From the NCBI GenBank assembly GCA_009617715.1, contig VTFK01000573.1, forward strand, positions 48,529 to 112,528: 64,000 nucleotides of DNA, in the 5' to 3' direction. Position 1 is the stretch's first letter. Each line of letters begins with the position of its first letter. Positions 38,722 through 51,700 of this stretch are shown piece by piece. A model generated the notes under the pieces. The model searched no databases and was not told the origin of the DNA. It saw nothing but the letters and a program-made list of their open reading frames with translations. The position numbers and the translations under genes were made by a program. Source of the DNA: Plectrocnemia conspersa (lineage: Eukaryota; Arthropoda; Insecta; Trichoptera; Polycentropodidae).

Positions 38722-39099
38722 CTAAAAGAATACATATTTATTACAAATTTATAAACAATATCAGTTAACATGTTCTTCCTTTGCTTTGTGGGGTATTATT
38801 TAAAAAATTAGTTCATACACATCTATGTGGAAGAAGAGTTTAAATAAATGTTATATAACTATAGTGACGCCCTGCCTGAAGAGTCACTCGCCCGCGGGCT
38901 GAAACGTAGTGTTTCTTTAAGGCAACGCACCCAATACAATTAATTACCATGCTGCTATACATACATGCTACATTTATAGAATCAAAAAGGAAAGGCCCTA
39001 CAATAATTACCTTGAAATATGCTTAGAAATTTATTGAAATAATAAAAAGTAATAATATTTTATAAATAAAAATAAAAATATTTTATTTAATGAATAAAT
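38722..39099. other. Spacer between SDR cassettes b and a
   Basis: 378 bases with no SDR exon 1 or 2. A GC-richer scrap at 38870-38935 is likely an inserted element. An AATAAA on the - strand near 39080 could serve the upstream gene. Confidence 0.55.
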
Positions 39100-41951
39100 T
39101 CAATAATGTTTTTCATTTGGTTGTAGCTTAACAGCATCCTCGCTTATCTCCCACACTTTCTTAGCTATTCCCATATCTCCAACAGTGGGACAAGTCTTAT
39201 AGATTTTGCAATCAGCAAAATATTCTCCAGTGATATTTGAAACTTCAGGTGACAAACATGCGTATATAGAAGTCTGAGCTCCTTCCTTTAAACTCTAAAA
39301 AGCATATGTTATAAATAAGTTTATTGATAGATGTAATAATGTGTAATATATACAATAGATACGTACTTTGAAAAATATAGATACAAATGTACTCCAACCA
39401 TCTCTGATTAAGAATCCACCATCCCTGCTTATTTCAGATGCAAATACACCCGGATGTAAACAGTTGACTGTAACTCCTGCAAAAAATTATTTCATTAATA
39501 TTATTCTCATACCAGTTAAAAAATTAACAAAGTGCTAAACACAAAAGTATTAAATTTACGGCTAATATAAATCGTCCGTATTTTTTAAAGATTGTTTCTT
39601 TGACAAAAACGATCGAATTAACCTCTAAACAAATTTTAAATGTTCGATACACCTGCACTTGTCACGTGCGAGATTGTCAGATGCTTTAATGGTGCAAAAC
39701 GCAATTATAACAACGTCAGATATGTTAATCCAAGAATTGCCACTTTGGGCAGGATTTCTAATGACGAGTGATCCAAGTAGCATGAACAGATGATCTGTCC
39801 CTATCTACAATGAAACCAATTCGTTTTTATGCGCTCCTGTTGATTAAGGCAGAATATTGTATTTAATATATAATTTCTACATCAATACATTTATTTCCCA
39901 ATAAAATTGTATAATTGTTTTAATTTTATAATATTATGGGGTAGTTTGTTCAAAATAGATTTGTCCTACTCACGTGAGATAAGCATCAAAATTTATTATT
40001 ATTAAGATGGGCCAAAATATCAAAGATATACATACAAACATAAATCAAAGCGCGCATCAGTACAATAATAAAATATATAACGATTAAGTGAATTACCTGT
40101 TCCTTGCAGTTTTTTCGCTAATTCTTTAGTAAAGTATATGTTGGCCAACTTGGAAAGACAGTAAGTTCTAAAATCAGACATAGCTTTAGGCATTTTGAAA
40201 TTATCAAAGTCAACTTTTGCAAATTTATGTCCATGAGAAGAGACACTGACGATTCGACTCGGAGCTGACTTCTTTATTTTATCTATAGAACATATTTTTT
40301 TATTAGTGCCATATACAATAAGTAACTTTTCAATATACTGAAACTTACCTAATAACATATTTGTGAACAAGAAAGGTCCAAAATGATTACTTTGCATTAA
40401 AACATCTAAACCGTCCGGTGTATATCTACGACCAACGACTACGGCGCCAGCGTTGTTGAGCAGAATGTCAATTTTATTCTCTTCAACTAAGATTTCCTTT
40501 GCACAACTGCGAACTGTGTCTAGAGATGAAAAATCTACGTGCTTAAGCTAAAAAAATATCTAGAGATTAAGACATAACTATATCATATATTATAAAGCTG
40601 GCGTTCATAAATAAATTACATTTGAGATACAATTAACAATATAATGATATGATTTAATGTTTAAGTTGTGATAAAGTGCAGAATTGAAATACCGAAGCGT
40701 AGAACATGTTAACTGACATAAAAACCATTTAAATACAAGCAAACGAGTGGTCCGTAACGTATTAAAAGCTTTGTACGATAATATAAATGTGCAAATATGT
40801 AAAAGGAAGTGTGTGTTAATTTAATAAAAAATATCTGGGTATATTAAGAAGTTAAAGCTAAGTAGAATGAATTATTAAATAATAGTTTGAATCTGTTAGT
40901 TGCATATTTATATAAATTGTTTACATCAGATACTTTTTATCTTTATTAACTGCGGTACAAATATAATTGTTTCCGTGCAGTCTACAAGATGAAGTGCTTA
41001 AATATGTTAAAGCCAATTTGATCAAACAGTATTGAAACTAATGACTGCTTTCAAACTGTGCTTCATAACAGTGCATTCAACAATATTCTAGACAAATAGT
41101 ATTTTTTGCTTTATAATTTCAAATTACAAATGCTGTTTGAGCTGATATTTATATGAAATGTGTAAGTTTTAAATGCCATAATTGAAAGAAAAGTCTTAGA
41201 AAGCAATATTATTATAGTTGAATATATACAACGTTTATATAGATTCTCAGTTTAAGTATTAAATGACATATTAGAAAGGCTTAATGCGATGACTATAAGC
41301 GTGCTGCTGTTAAGAATGTAATGTTGTGATAATGAATTATCTATATTGATAAATAAAAGTGAACTTTCTCATGTATGTTTTATATTGTGTTTTGAATTAT
41401 CTATAGTTAAAAAATATGTTTTTTATATAAGTTGGGAAAAAGTTTATTACATAAATTTATAGATTTAGACACATGTGTAATATTTGGGAGCAAAAACTAA
41501 TTGCATACTTTTGTCCATTATATAAATATATGTATTAATTATTTTAAATCATGCCCAAAACTTTCTTTCCTGACTAACTGTACATATATGTAAATGAATA
41601 CTCACAACGATATTGGTGTTACCCGTTTCCTTTATAATATTTGCCATTGCTCTTTCCGCCTTCTTCATATCTCTGCACACCATAATAACTCTAGCTCCCC
41701 TTTGAGCAAAATCTTTGGCGCTCTCAAGACCGATTCCTACCAACATAAATTTTAAATCACATGCTTCATGTTAACATAATATATGGAATTAATATATAAC
41801 CTGCATTGGCTCCCGTAACTATAACGGTTTTTCCATCCAACCTTTCATTTCCTTTATATATACCCATCGACAATTTGTTGTAGATTTTCAGCGCCACAAG
41901 CAACCCACCGATGATACATATTGCAATAAGAATAAACCCACAGCACACCAT
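39100..41951 (-). CDS. SDR2 (complete), retinol dehydrogenase 11/12-like
   Basis: Six exons on the - strand: 41801-41951, 41606-41736, 40349-40547, 40097-40282, 39367-39476 and 39100-39294. They join to 323 residues without interruption. An N-terminal hydrophobic anchor (LIAICIIGGLLVAL) suggests ER membrane location. Cofactor motif TGANAGIG lies across the exon 1/2 boundary, VCRD after beta-2 (Arg favouring NADP), NNAG in exon 3, catalytic Ser in SVSSHGH, Tyr-Lys in YCLSK, then LHPG and the family tail EGAQTSIYACLS...EKHY. Family chemistry: reversible oxidation of retinol-like or lipid alcohols; the substrate here is unknown. Intron 2 is ~1.06 kb and ends at a phase-0 acceptor identical in type to those of cassettes b and c downstream. 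This is the nearest complete gene that could feed alternative splicing into them. Confidence 0.92.
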
Positions 41952-43289
41952 TTTGACTGTAGTATATTTATATATGCATTATTATTAGTGAATCTATACA
42001 TGATTAATATTATAATATAAGATTGTATCGTCATAAGCAGAAGGAAATCTTTCATACTGCTTATGACTTTGCCACTGATACATCATCACAGTAAATTGAT
42101 CATGAAAAATATATTATAAGATTGTGTGGCTAGTAATACATTCTTAGATTAACCAGAGTAGATGTATATCTGTGGCTTGATATAAGACAAACAATGTTTT
42201 TTTAATCTTTTAAATGCAATAAAAACTACTGTCGAATATACTAGACAAATAACTAAAATTTAATTAAGTCTAAATTTGTTGCAAAAATTTAGTTCATAAA
42301 ATATCATTTATCTTTTGTTGAGATATATGATATTTTATCACCATAAATATTCCTATAAAATATCCTATATCATTTATTGAGATATAAAAAAAAAATCAAT
42401 CCTTCGATTTATATTTTTAAAGAAAAAAATATTTACAAAAAGATGAAAATTAGTGACTTGATTGTAATCCAAAAGTATACTTCAAAGTTCTAGTTGTGTT
42501 AAGGAAATGTAATAATCTGAGACAGATAACAATGCAAACTTATATAACTTAATTAATATAAACTAAACTTTTATAGTCAAAATGTCAGTAAAATTAACGC
42601 AACTGGCAATTGAAGTACGTCAATGCCAAAATGATTAACTTTTGTAAAAAAGCATTAAAAGGAAACGCCTCAAGTACTCAATTAAATATAAATTGTGTAG
42701 CTAATCATAAGACTAAATAGACTGAATCTTAAACAGCACCATATTTTATGAAAAAATGTATAGGGTTATTTATTATAATATTTATACTCGTATCAAGCCA
42801 CAGATATATATTAGAAAAACATTTAATTTTAACCATACCTGTAAATATGACAAATAATTATTAAAACACAAGTCACTGATCAAAGGTTCCTCACATTACT
42901 GACTATCGGCGCTGATTTTGCAATATCACCGTATATTATCTACGATTTGTGTGTTAGATTATTATAAAAACACAGATTATTAGATAAAAACCACAAGGTC
43001 AAATGAAGGGATTTTAAATTTGTGAATCAAATTGTGGTATATTTTGTTATCTAAACGATAGTGCTGTGACTGATAGATCATCATTAAAATAAGATTAAGC
43101 GAATTCGTATAAAATTTGTATTGGTAACATTCAACATTATACTGATGTGATTGTTGTATAATAAATAAATAAATATATATGATCAATTTGATATAATACG
43201 CATGAGGAAATCATATGGTATTAATAATAGCGAAAATATAGCTATTAATATATGCATGTCATAATTACTGCTTTTCAAGGATAACTACT

Positions 43290-43665
43290 GTCAGATAAAA
43301 CAGGTTATAATTGACTAAGGTAAGTAATATATTACAGCATGTATTAAAAGCTAAACGTACTGACACTTCTCGAGTTAGTTGTTTCACAATCCTCTCACAA
43401 AGGAGTAGAATTTCCGTATGTGTTGCCACAGCAATAGTCCATGGATCAATACCATAAGTGACAGCTAATTGGATAGCTTAAGAGCAAAAATGTATTGATC
43501 CGTACCATTAAAACAAATATTTATATCTATTAAAGGAAAAGTGAGGTTGAATGCAAAAATATAAATGTCTACTGGCATTCCATTAATAAAAACATATACA
43601 AAATGAGCCAAAAAATGTGAAACGGTCCAATAATACATGAGTCGATTATGTAATTTATTGAACAA
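43290..43665 (-). pseudogene. Possible membrane-protein fragment, unidentified
   Basis: From 43665 down to 43465 the frame is open and hydrophobic (YYWTVSHFLAHFVYVFI, then VDIYIFAFNLTFPLID), like transmembrane segments. After a stop, a second frame stays open to about 43290 (AVTYGIDPWTIAVATHTEIL...). The pattern vaguely recalls insect chemoreceptors, but I cannot assign a family. It could be chance. Confidence 0.25.
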
Positions 43666-44129
43666 TTTAAATAATCAGATGTTATGAACCAAAAAAATCA
43701 TATCAGAACATTTATTATATAAATGTTTCACATATTTCCAGCCCAACCTGTATTCCCATATAGTGATCACAGCTAAGCTTACCATACAAGTTGATAATAA
43801 TTAATATTAAAACTAGTTGCTCACAATTTTAATATCGAAAAGATTAAACAAATGGCTTAAATGGCCCTTAGTTATTATTAAATAGTAAAGTAGCTTCAGT
43901 GAAAATAGTCAAGTCTTCCCATAACCGCCTGGTTATCCACAATGGTCGGTCCTAGGACCGATGCTGTAGAATGTGCTCTTTATCGATGAATTAAGCTCTT
44001 CCTCTACCAGCGCGGTGTGATTTTATCGCATTTGCTGATGACCCTCTTTTGCTGCTATCTGTATTTAAGACAGATTATCTTATTATATGGCCTTTTGATG
44101 AGACCACCCACGTCTTTATGGAGGGACTT

Positions 44130-44460
44130 CTTGGCGTATTACGTGCGTTCCCACTGCGATGACGCCGATACGATTTTATTGCTTTTGACGTGGATTTTTG
44201 ACTTCTGAGAAAGGGATGATTGTTTTTGCGCTCTTCTATTGGTTAAAATTATATTTATATGCTAGATCACGAAGCATATCCACTATCACGGCGAAAGCGC
44301 GATTTTATTGCTTTTGACGTGAATTTTTGACTTCTGAGAAGTGACAATTGGTCAAAATTCTGTTTATACGTAATTTTCAATATTGTTATAAAAGTCGTAG
44401 TATGAACGCTAGATTACCGAGCGTACGATTTTAGACGATTTTATTGCTTTTGCCGTGAAT
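44130..44460 (+). repeat. Dispersed tandem repeat, copy at 44 kb
   Basis: GATTTTATTGCTTTTGACGTG occurs at 44172 and 44300 and a third partial unit near 44436, with the linked GACTTCTGAGAA and GTCGTAGTATGAACGCTAGAT words. Same family as at 18.5 and 31.0 kb. Confidence 0.75.
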
Positions 44461-45025
44461 TCTAAGCAGGAATTTGACCGGAAAAATGTCTTTTAATGAA
44501 ATACTGTGAATCTTAATGAAATGGAAATATTAAAAAACGACGTCTTTTTTTTTTTATTTTTGCCCCTTTCTGGAAAAATATGAAATGACACCCCTGCTTA
44601 TGTTATTGTGTTAAAAATAGCAACCTCATTATAATTAGTCAAATACGGACCTCGTCCCAAGCCAGATATCTATTTTTGCCATGGTGAAGTAGTTGGCTAG
44701 TCAAGAGAGTTCTCAGAAATATTTAATAAGATTTCGCTTCCATGGACAGGACCGACATGCAAAACTCTTTTCGACGTTGAAATTTCATATAGAGGTGATG
44801 TTTAACTCTTACGGAATGGTATTTCATTTTGTTATGTTTCATTTTTATGGAAAGAATAAAATGACATTGCATTATTTTATTTTTTATTTGATGCAATGTC
44901 CGATGAGTCTAAAAATTAACTATAGATATATTTTTGTCATTTATGCTAGAGCTTTATTACTTTCGAGAATGAATAATAATAATATTTACCGTTCAAAGTA
45001 GTAATTACAATATTATATCACATAA

Positions 45026-48000
45026 TTAAAAGTGTTTTTCATAAGACTTGAGACTGACTGCTTCTTCGGTCAATGTCCACAACTTTTTGCCGAATTCAAG
45101 ATCCTTCACCTTAAAAGAAGTTCTTCCTAGTCCGCAATTGTCAAAGTAACACCCGGTAACATTTGAAAGTTTTGTTGAAACACATGCATAAATTGATGTC
45201 TGTGCTCCTTCTTCAGTTGACTGAAATAAAATCATAATCTATAACTAAAATTCTTTTAAAGGTAATATAAATTAATACCTTACCCTGAAAATCAAGCCTA
45301 AAACATAATTCCATGTGAAGCGTACTAAGAAGTTTCTAGTTCTAAGTATTTCTGAAGGAAAAGCTCCCGGATGCAAGCTATTAACGGTGACACCTAAACA
45401 TTCAATAAGAATATATAAAATGTAATTTTGAGGTAGTGTAATACTACTCAAAATGGCTAAAAGTTCATATAAAGAAAATATTAATACTGTATATCCTTTT
45501 TTTTAATATATAAACTTAGAGTATTTTATAGAGTGCAATTCAGAAATAAATTCAAATTTATTAAGATGATAAATAATAATACCTGTGCCTTTCAACTTTG
45601 CTGCTAGCTCATTGGAGAACATTATCAATGCTAATTTGCTATTGGCGTACAAAACTCTGTTATTCCTTTTAGGAAATTTCAACTTTGCCAAATCCAATGA
45701 TGCAATCCAGTGCATTATTGAAGAAACGTTTACAATTCGACTAGGAGATGATTGTTTCATTTTCTCTTAAAAAAAATATATTTTATAAACATTGTTAATC
45801 AGTATCCGGCATTATTACTATTAATTGTTATTGTATTGTTGTAAAATAATCAGGTAGCTAGCATTATCCTTGGCAATGTAATTGATTGATTGTTTCGCCA
45901 CAGCAAACAACTGCAAAATTACTTGGTATCAACGATAAAATCTACAAAAACAGATTCTCTATATCATATCACTATGATAACAAAAATATACTTATATGAA
46001 AAATAAGAAATGAATTTGAATATCAAAAATTTAATATATTTTAAAAGTAAAAATCTGTTTTATGTTCCATTTACTATACAATTTATATTATTATGTTTGT
46101 TTGCTTAACACTGCAATATGATTTTGTACGGAACCTCTGCTGCTAATTTCTAAGTCAGATCTAGGCTGTTCTAAAATAATATTGTAGGGGGCCTATTTAT
46201 GTATATTTATTTAGGTTTATTATGGCCAAAACTTAGAGGCACTCTGGTAACACTGGCTCTTTACTTGCCGACTCTGGCGGTTTCGCACGCCGGTGCGGGC
46301 CCCGCGCACCGTTCACCGTATAATATATAAATAATAAACCTGTAACTTCTTCAATTCAATAAAATACTACTACAGCGGCTCAATCTGTTTCTAATTGCCA
46401 CCCTCTCCTCCCGTCGCCAAAATATTATTTAGCTATTATAGATAATTACATATATTACAGCAAAATAGTATTGATTCAGTTACAGTTTAAAACGTCAGTT
46501 ACTTATACATATACATATTATTAAATTCAACAATTTCACGATTTAATAGATGATGCCAGTTGTAGCACATTCAAATTACTCAATTGACAAAATAATGGAC
46601 AATAAGTAACAGTTAGTTGAGTCATTAAATTACTACAGCACAAATTTATTCTTCAGATTGGTAGTCCTATTATGCTGCTGAAGGTATTAAATACAATATA
46701 TTATTGAGACTTATTGCTGCAAAAAAAATTACAGATGTACATCAACTGCGAATACCTAGATGAGAACAAATTAATACTATCTGAGAGATGGTTAAGAAGT
46801 CGGATAGCTGTGCTTATTGGGGAATGACTAATACTTTTGTTTTTGTATGTAGAACATAAAACAATACTCAGGAACACAAGCACTGATAATTTGATTGCAG
46901 ATAAATCCAGAAACTTCGGATTGTGTATATTCCCTACCAACAGTTTAAAAAATACTCGTTGACGCGACTCAAGGAAATCATATCCCAGTTTACATTGTAA
47001 GAATTTTATGTAAAATAAAAATGGATATTTATATTCCTTCGTGTATAGGTATCCGAAAAAGCTTTCTCGGACCCTTTGTATTAAAAGTGAGTCGATTACA
47101 TTATTTGGTTACCAAACCAGAAAAGCGTGCTCAATAGTATTGCGCACTAAGTGATTATACAAGGTACAAAGTTCCCTCGAACTACACAATTTATACGCCT
47201 ATCACAAAAAAATCCCAACATCTTAGAGGTACTATGTTTTCTTTACACTGATGGAATCTGTAGTCCACTTTAAATAGGACACCCATATCGGTTACTACTT
47301 CTAGGAAATGTAGCACATTAAAATTGATCACATATAGATTTTCATTATCAAGTTTTCTACAATCTTCGATGGACATAATAAAAAAAAATGATGGATATAA
47401 AAATAAATATCTTACAAATTCAATTATTGTACACTAGCTTAGTAAATCACTCTGAATTCAATTTTGAGATTAAGATTATCTATTGGATCCATAATTACAA
47501 TATTAATTATGTAAAAATCTGTAATTTAGTAGTTACCTTTTTAATTAACCTACCTAGTAAAATATTAGTAAACAAAAACGGAGCAAAGTAGTTCACTTGC
47601 ATTAAAGCGTCCAGATTGTCTTCGGTCACAATCTGACCCAATTCAGCAGCTCCAGCATTGTTCAACAGAATATCGATTTTCTTCTCTTCCTTGATCAGTT
47701 CATTAGCGCACTTTCTTACACTAGTCAACGAAGCAAAATCAACATGCTTCAACTAAAAGTAAATTCGTTATAAAATAATAATTATTTTTATCACTGAAAC
47801 GTCTTACTAACGTCGACTTTAAAGTTTCCCGTGTCTCTAATTATGGCATCTTTGGCTTTTTCCGCTTTCTGCATATCCCTACAAACCATTATAATCCTGG
47901 CGCCTCTTCTGGCGAAGTCTTTAGCGCATACATAACCAATTCCTTAAAAAATAAGGTGATTTAACTATTCATATATAGTATTTATATTGTAAATTGATGG

Positions 48001-48163
48001 TTCTCCATAAATATTCACCAGTATTTGCTCCGGTGATTACCACAACCTTATCAACGAGTCGTTCCGTGCCTTTATACATTCTAGATATATATTTTACATA
48101 CAATTTCAATAAAACAAAGAATGCACCGATGGTACAAAAAATAAATGTGCAACCCGAATTCAT
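45026..48163 (-). CDS. SDR3 (complete), retinol dehydrogenase-like
   Basis: Six exons on the - strand: 48019-48163, 47812-47942, 47554-47752, 45583-45765, 45284-45393 and 45026-45220; 320 residues in one open frame. N-terminal hydrophobic anchor (FIFCTIGAFFVLLKL), TGANTGIG across the exon 1/2 junction, VCRD, NNAG, catalytic Ser in NVSSIMH, YANSK, LHPG and the tail EGAQTSIYACVS. It differs from its neighbours in the segment after NNAG: NYFAPF replaces the usual NHFGPF, which may alter the pocket. Exon 4 is one codon shorter than in its paralogs. Intron 3 is 1.8 kb and holds a GC-rich scrap (46250-46440). Same orientation and exon plan as the other SDRs, so part of a tandem family. Confidence 0.92.
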
Positions 48164-48752
48164 GTTTAAAAATTAAAAATTACAATAAGAGATGTTTTTT
48201 ACGCGAATATCTTCAACGCACTGATGCTGTTTGTCCCTTACTCCAATTAAATAAAACATCATTATCAAGGTTCATAATAATTATTACATATCAACCGGTT
48301 AAATGATTTGCAGCATTGTACTTGAAATATAATTATAAAATTATCGTCACATAATTGTGTTATTTGTGTCAGGTTGCTTTACGAGTGATTAACACGCAGA
48401 TTTACAGATAAACTTTTATTTCAACAATTAGTATCACAAAACATAACAAGAGGATCTACTATTAAAATTCAACAAATTATAATATACGCAATATTGTCAA
48501 TTTGTACTACTTATTATAAATACGATGTATAATATGATGTATTGCAGAGATTATTCCTCGCATATACTATATAAAAATGAAATACTGACTTAGATGACTT
48601 GATCAAAGCTGAATAGCTTAATAATTATTTAAGCAGAGCTAATGTTTATTTATAATAATTATTGTATTTAGAATACGTTCAATAAATAATGGTTTTGATA
48701 TATTAAATACCAAGAATTGTGTAAATTTGACTATAAACATTGAAAGGCGATT
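48164..48752. other. Spacer between SDR3 and Idh3b
   Basis: AT-rich, holding the SDR3 upstream region and the Idh3b 3' flank. Both genes read leftwards. No exon seen. Confidence 0.6.
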
Positions 48753-51700
48753 TCACTTCAAGTTTCCGATAACGGCGTAAGTAAACTCGATGGTTGTAGC
48801 TTGTCCTCCAATGTCCCTCGTCTTAACTTTACCGGCTTTGAGCACTCTGAAATTTTTAATTAGATTATTATAACAGATACGACACAATTAAATCTAACTT
48901 TGATTCAATACTTTTCAATTGAATTTTTAATTGTGGTTGCATATTGCGGCAAGTTGATGTGGTTCAGCATTTTTACGGCGCACAGCAACATGGCTGTTGG
49001 ATTAGCAACGTTCTTTCCCACTGCTTCAGAGAATGTGTGACGCGCACCCTAAATTATAAAATACAGTTTTAATTTTTATTTTTATTGATTTAATACTTTT
49101 TACAAATAAGTGACTATATTCGCTGGTATTTAATAGCATAATAATAATACTACACAATACATCAATAGTATAGTTTGTGAGTAATACACAAAGGACCTGG
49201 GTTTAAATCCCATATTGATGCCTTAAAATATTAAATTGCTAATTCCATATTTGACAACTTTACAGGAGAAACAAAAAACTAAACAGAAAACTTGAAAATA
49301 GGAAAATTAATCAATATCTCAATTTTCTTGATATGAAACTTTGGTGTTTAATTGGAGATTTTGGAGATAGCAATTTTTTGAGCATGTATATTTCGAAAGG
49401 TACAAGATGACATTGTTAAGTCAATTTTTACCTAAAAGTAGAGTTAGAAAATTTACATTTTAACTTGCTAAACTATCATTTATTATATTCACCGGTTCAA
49501 ATACAACGCAACGAGCGCTGAAAGAAGCTCCAGCTACCACACCAGCTCCGCCCACCAGTCCAGAAGCTATATTATCGATGATGTTGCCATATAAATTGGG
49601 CATGACCATCACGTCGAATTGATGCGGATTCGATACCATTTGCATGGTGCAGTTGTCGACGATCATGGTTTCAAATTCGATCTTCGGATACAATATGGCC
49701 ATCTATCGATCGAATATTAACAATATAGTCATTGCTAGTAATTCATTTTAATAAATAGCTTTGCATACTTCTTGACAGCTTTTCATAAAGAGACCGTCTC
49801 CGAGCTTCATGATGTTTGCTTTATGAACGGCGGTGACTTTCTTACGTCCGTTCTTGACGGCATAGTCGAAGGCAAACTTGGCAATGCGTTGAGATTTAGC
49901 CTTCGTGACAATTTTCAAACATTCGACCACACCTTGAACAAAAATATATAATTTATAAACAAATAATGTCAATAAACGCAAAACACATTTAGAAACAAAC
50001 CGGGTATGCATTCATGCTCCAAAGCGGAGTATTCGCCTTCGGTCTGTTCGCGAATAATGACGCAGTCGACGTTCGAATGTCTACTCTTAACACCCGGCAA
50101 GGATTTTACATGTACGACGTTAGCATACAAATCCAACTCATTTCTCAACTTCATGTTCAACGTTTGTAATTCTCCAGTGTGAGAGTAATCGGGAGTCGAC
50201 AAAATACCCTGAAAATACAATCAAACATATTAATTGATTATTCCAAACCTTCCAAATTTTTTGGTGTATGTGTATAAAAAATTTAAACTTGAAATCTTTA
50301 TTTTTATGCATTAAAGCTCCGGCAAACAAGGATAGAAACACATTCAGTGGCAAAGCAACAAAATCCATTATATATATTATACTAAGGGTGGTTTTGAAGG
50401 CTCTTAGTGACAAATAATTTATTCCAAGTTATATGATTTTTTATATATTATATGAAATTTTACATATTCTTAAAAAATATGTAAAATTTAAGAAATATTT
50501 TACACTATACTAACAAAAATTTGCCAAATACTAAACTTTTGAAACACTTGTTTTACACAATATACATATGAACAATTTAAATTACAGTAGACTCCCGGAG
50601 AACACCTGCAGTTCATCCCCAACAACACGCTTTCACTCCCCAAGAGCACGAATCACGTTCATAGCGTTCCCTCGTATAGCGTACTTTTTGTTACTGTTTG
50701 TCCCTTGACTTCGCTAGACGTATTCTGTGACAGGCGAAACGCCGCCGCGCTATAACATTCCAGGAACATTCATCACAATTCAGGAAGAAAATAATTATTT
50801 TTGTATAGCTATGAAAAAAATTATGATCAAGCAAATCAATGTACACGTTTTTTTAATACATTATGTATACAATTTTCAGAGGGATTCAACCATTCTAATT
50901 TTTTATAATAAAATTATTTATTTATGTAATACATATCTATTACAAATTTTAAAAAATAGTATCGAATCATAAAATATATTTAGATATATGATATAAAACA
51001 CCATATCCAACATTAAAATTTTAGTGCATTTAAAATAATACGTAATTTTTCTAAACTTGGCTAATTTTTTATTTCAAAATTTAAATGCAAAACCCATGTA
51101 AATATCTATAATAATTTATTCAATACGACTTGCACAGAGCAACTTGCTGAATTAAAAAAAAAATAGAAAAATGTCAAGCACCATATTATAAAATTCGAGA
51201 AGAAATGCAGGCAGAAGACAATAAAGAAAATTATCCTGTTATTAATAAAAGTGGTGATGAAATTAAGTTATTAAAAAAGTCTCGATGGAACGTGATATTA
51301 GATGACACTGACAGTATTTAAATGCATAATTACAAGATTTAAGATGTTTAACTTTTTTCATTTTTACCATTATTGTTTGTTATAAGTATATATAATTAAA
51401 AGTAAAATAAAAATAATTTATTGACTAGTATCCTTTTAATTTCTCACACTTAAAAGGTAATATAAGTTCAGTCCTAATGAGAATATTTCAGTTAAAAATA
51501 TAACTGTAGAACAAACACACATGTATATAAAAATAAAAGTTGTCGAGTTTAGCTCTCCTGCCTTAAGCTGAGAAATGCAACTGTAAAAAATACAAATATG
51601 CTTAATCACAAAAGGGTCGGCACCGATCCATTTTTTAAAATTAGTTTTCCACTATTTGTTACGAGATCGATTATTTTTTGTTTGTACTTGTCGGCGATAC

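Larger units (their letters stand above)
41952..45025. other. Intergenic between two SDR genes
   Basis: AT-rich. It contains a possible decayed membrane-protein fragment (43290-43665, - strand) and a copy of the dispersed repeat (44130-44460). No SDR exon seen. Confidence 0.45.

Noticed and set aside
44017..44208. 63-codon open frame near the dispersed repeat
   Set aside because: Ends inside the repeat family and shows no conserved feature.
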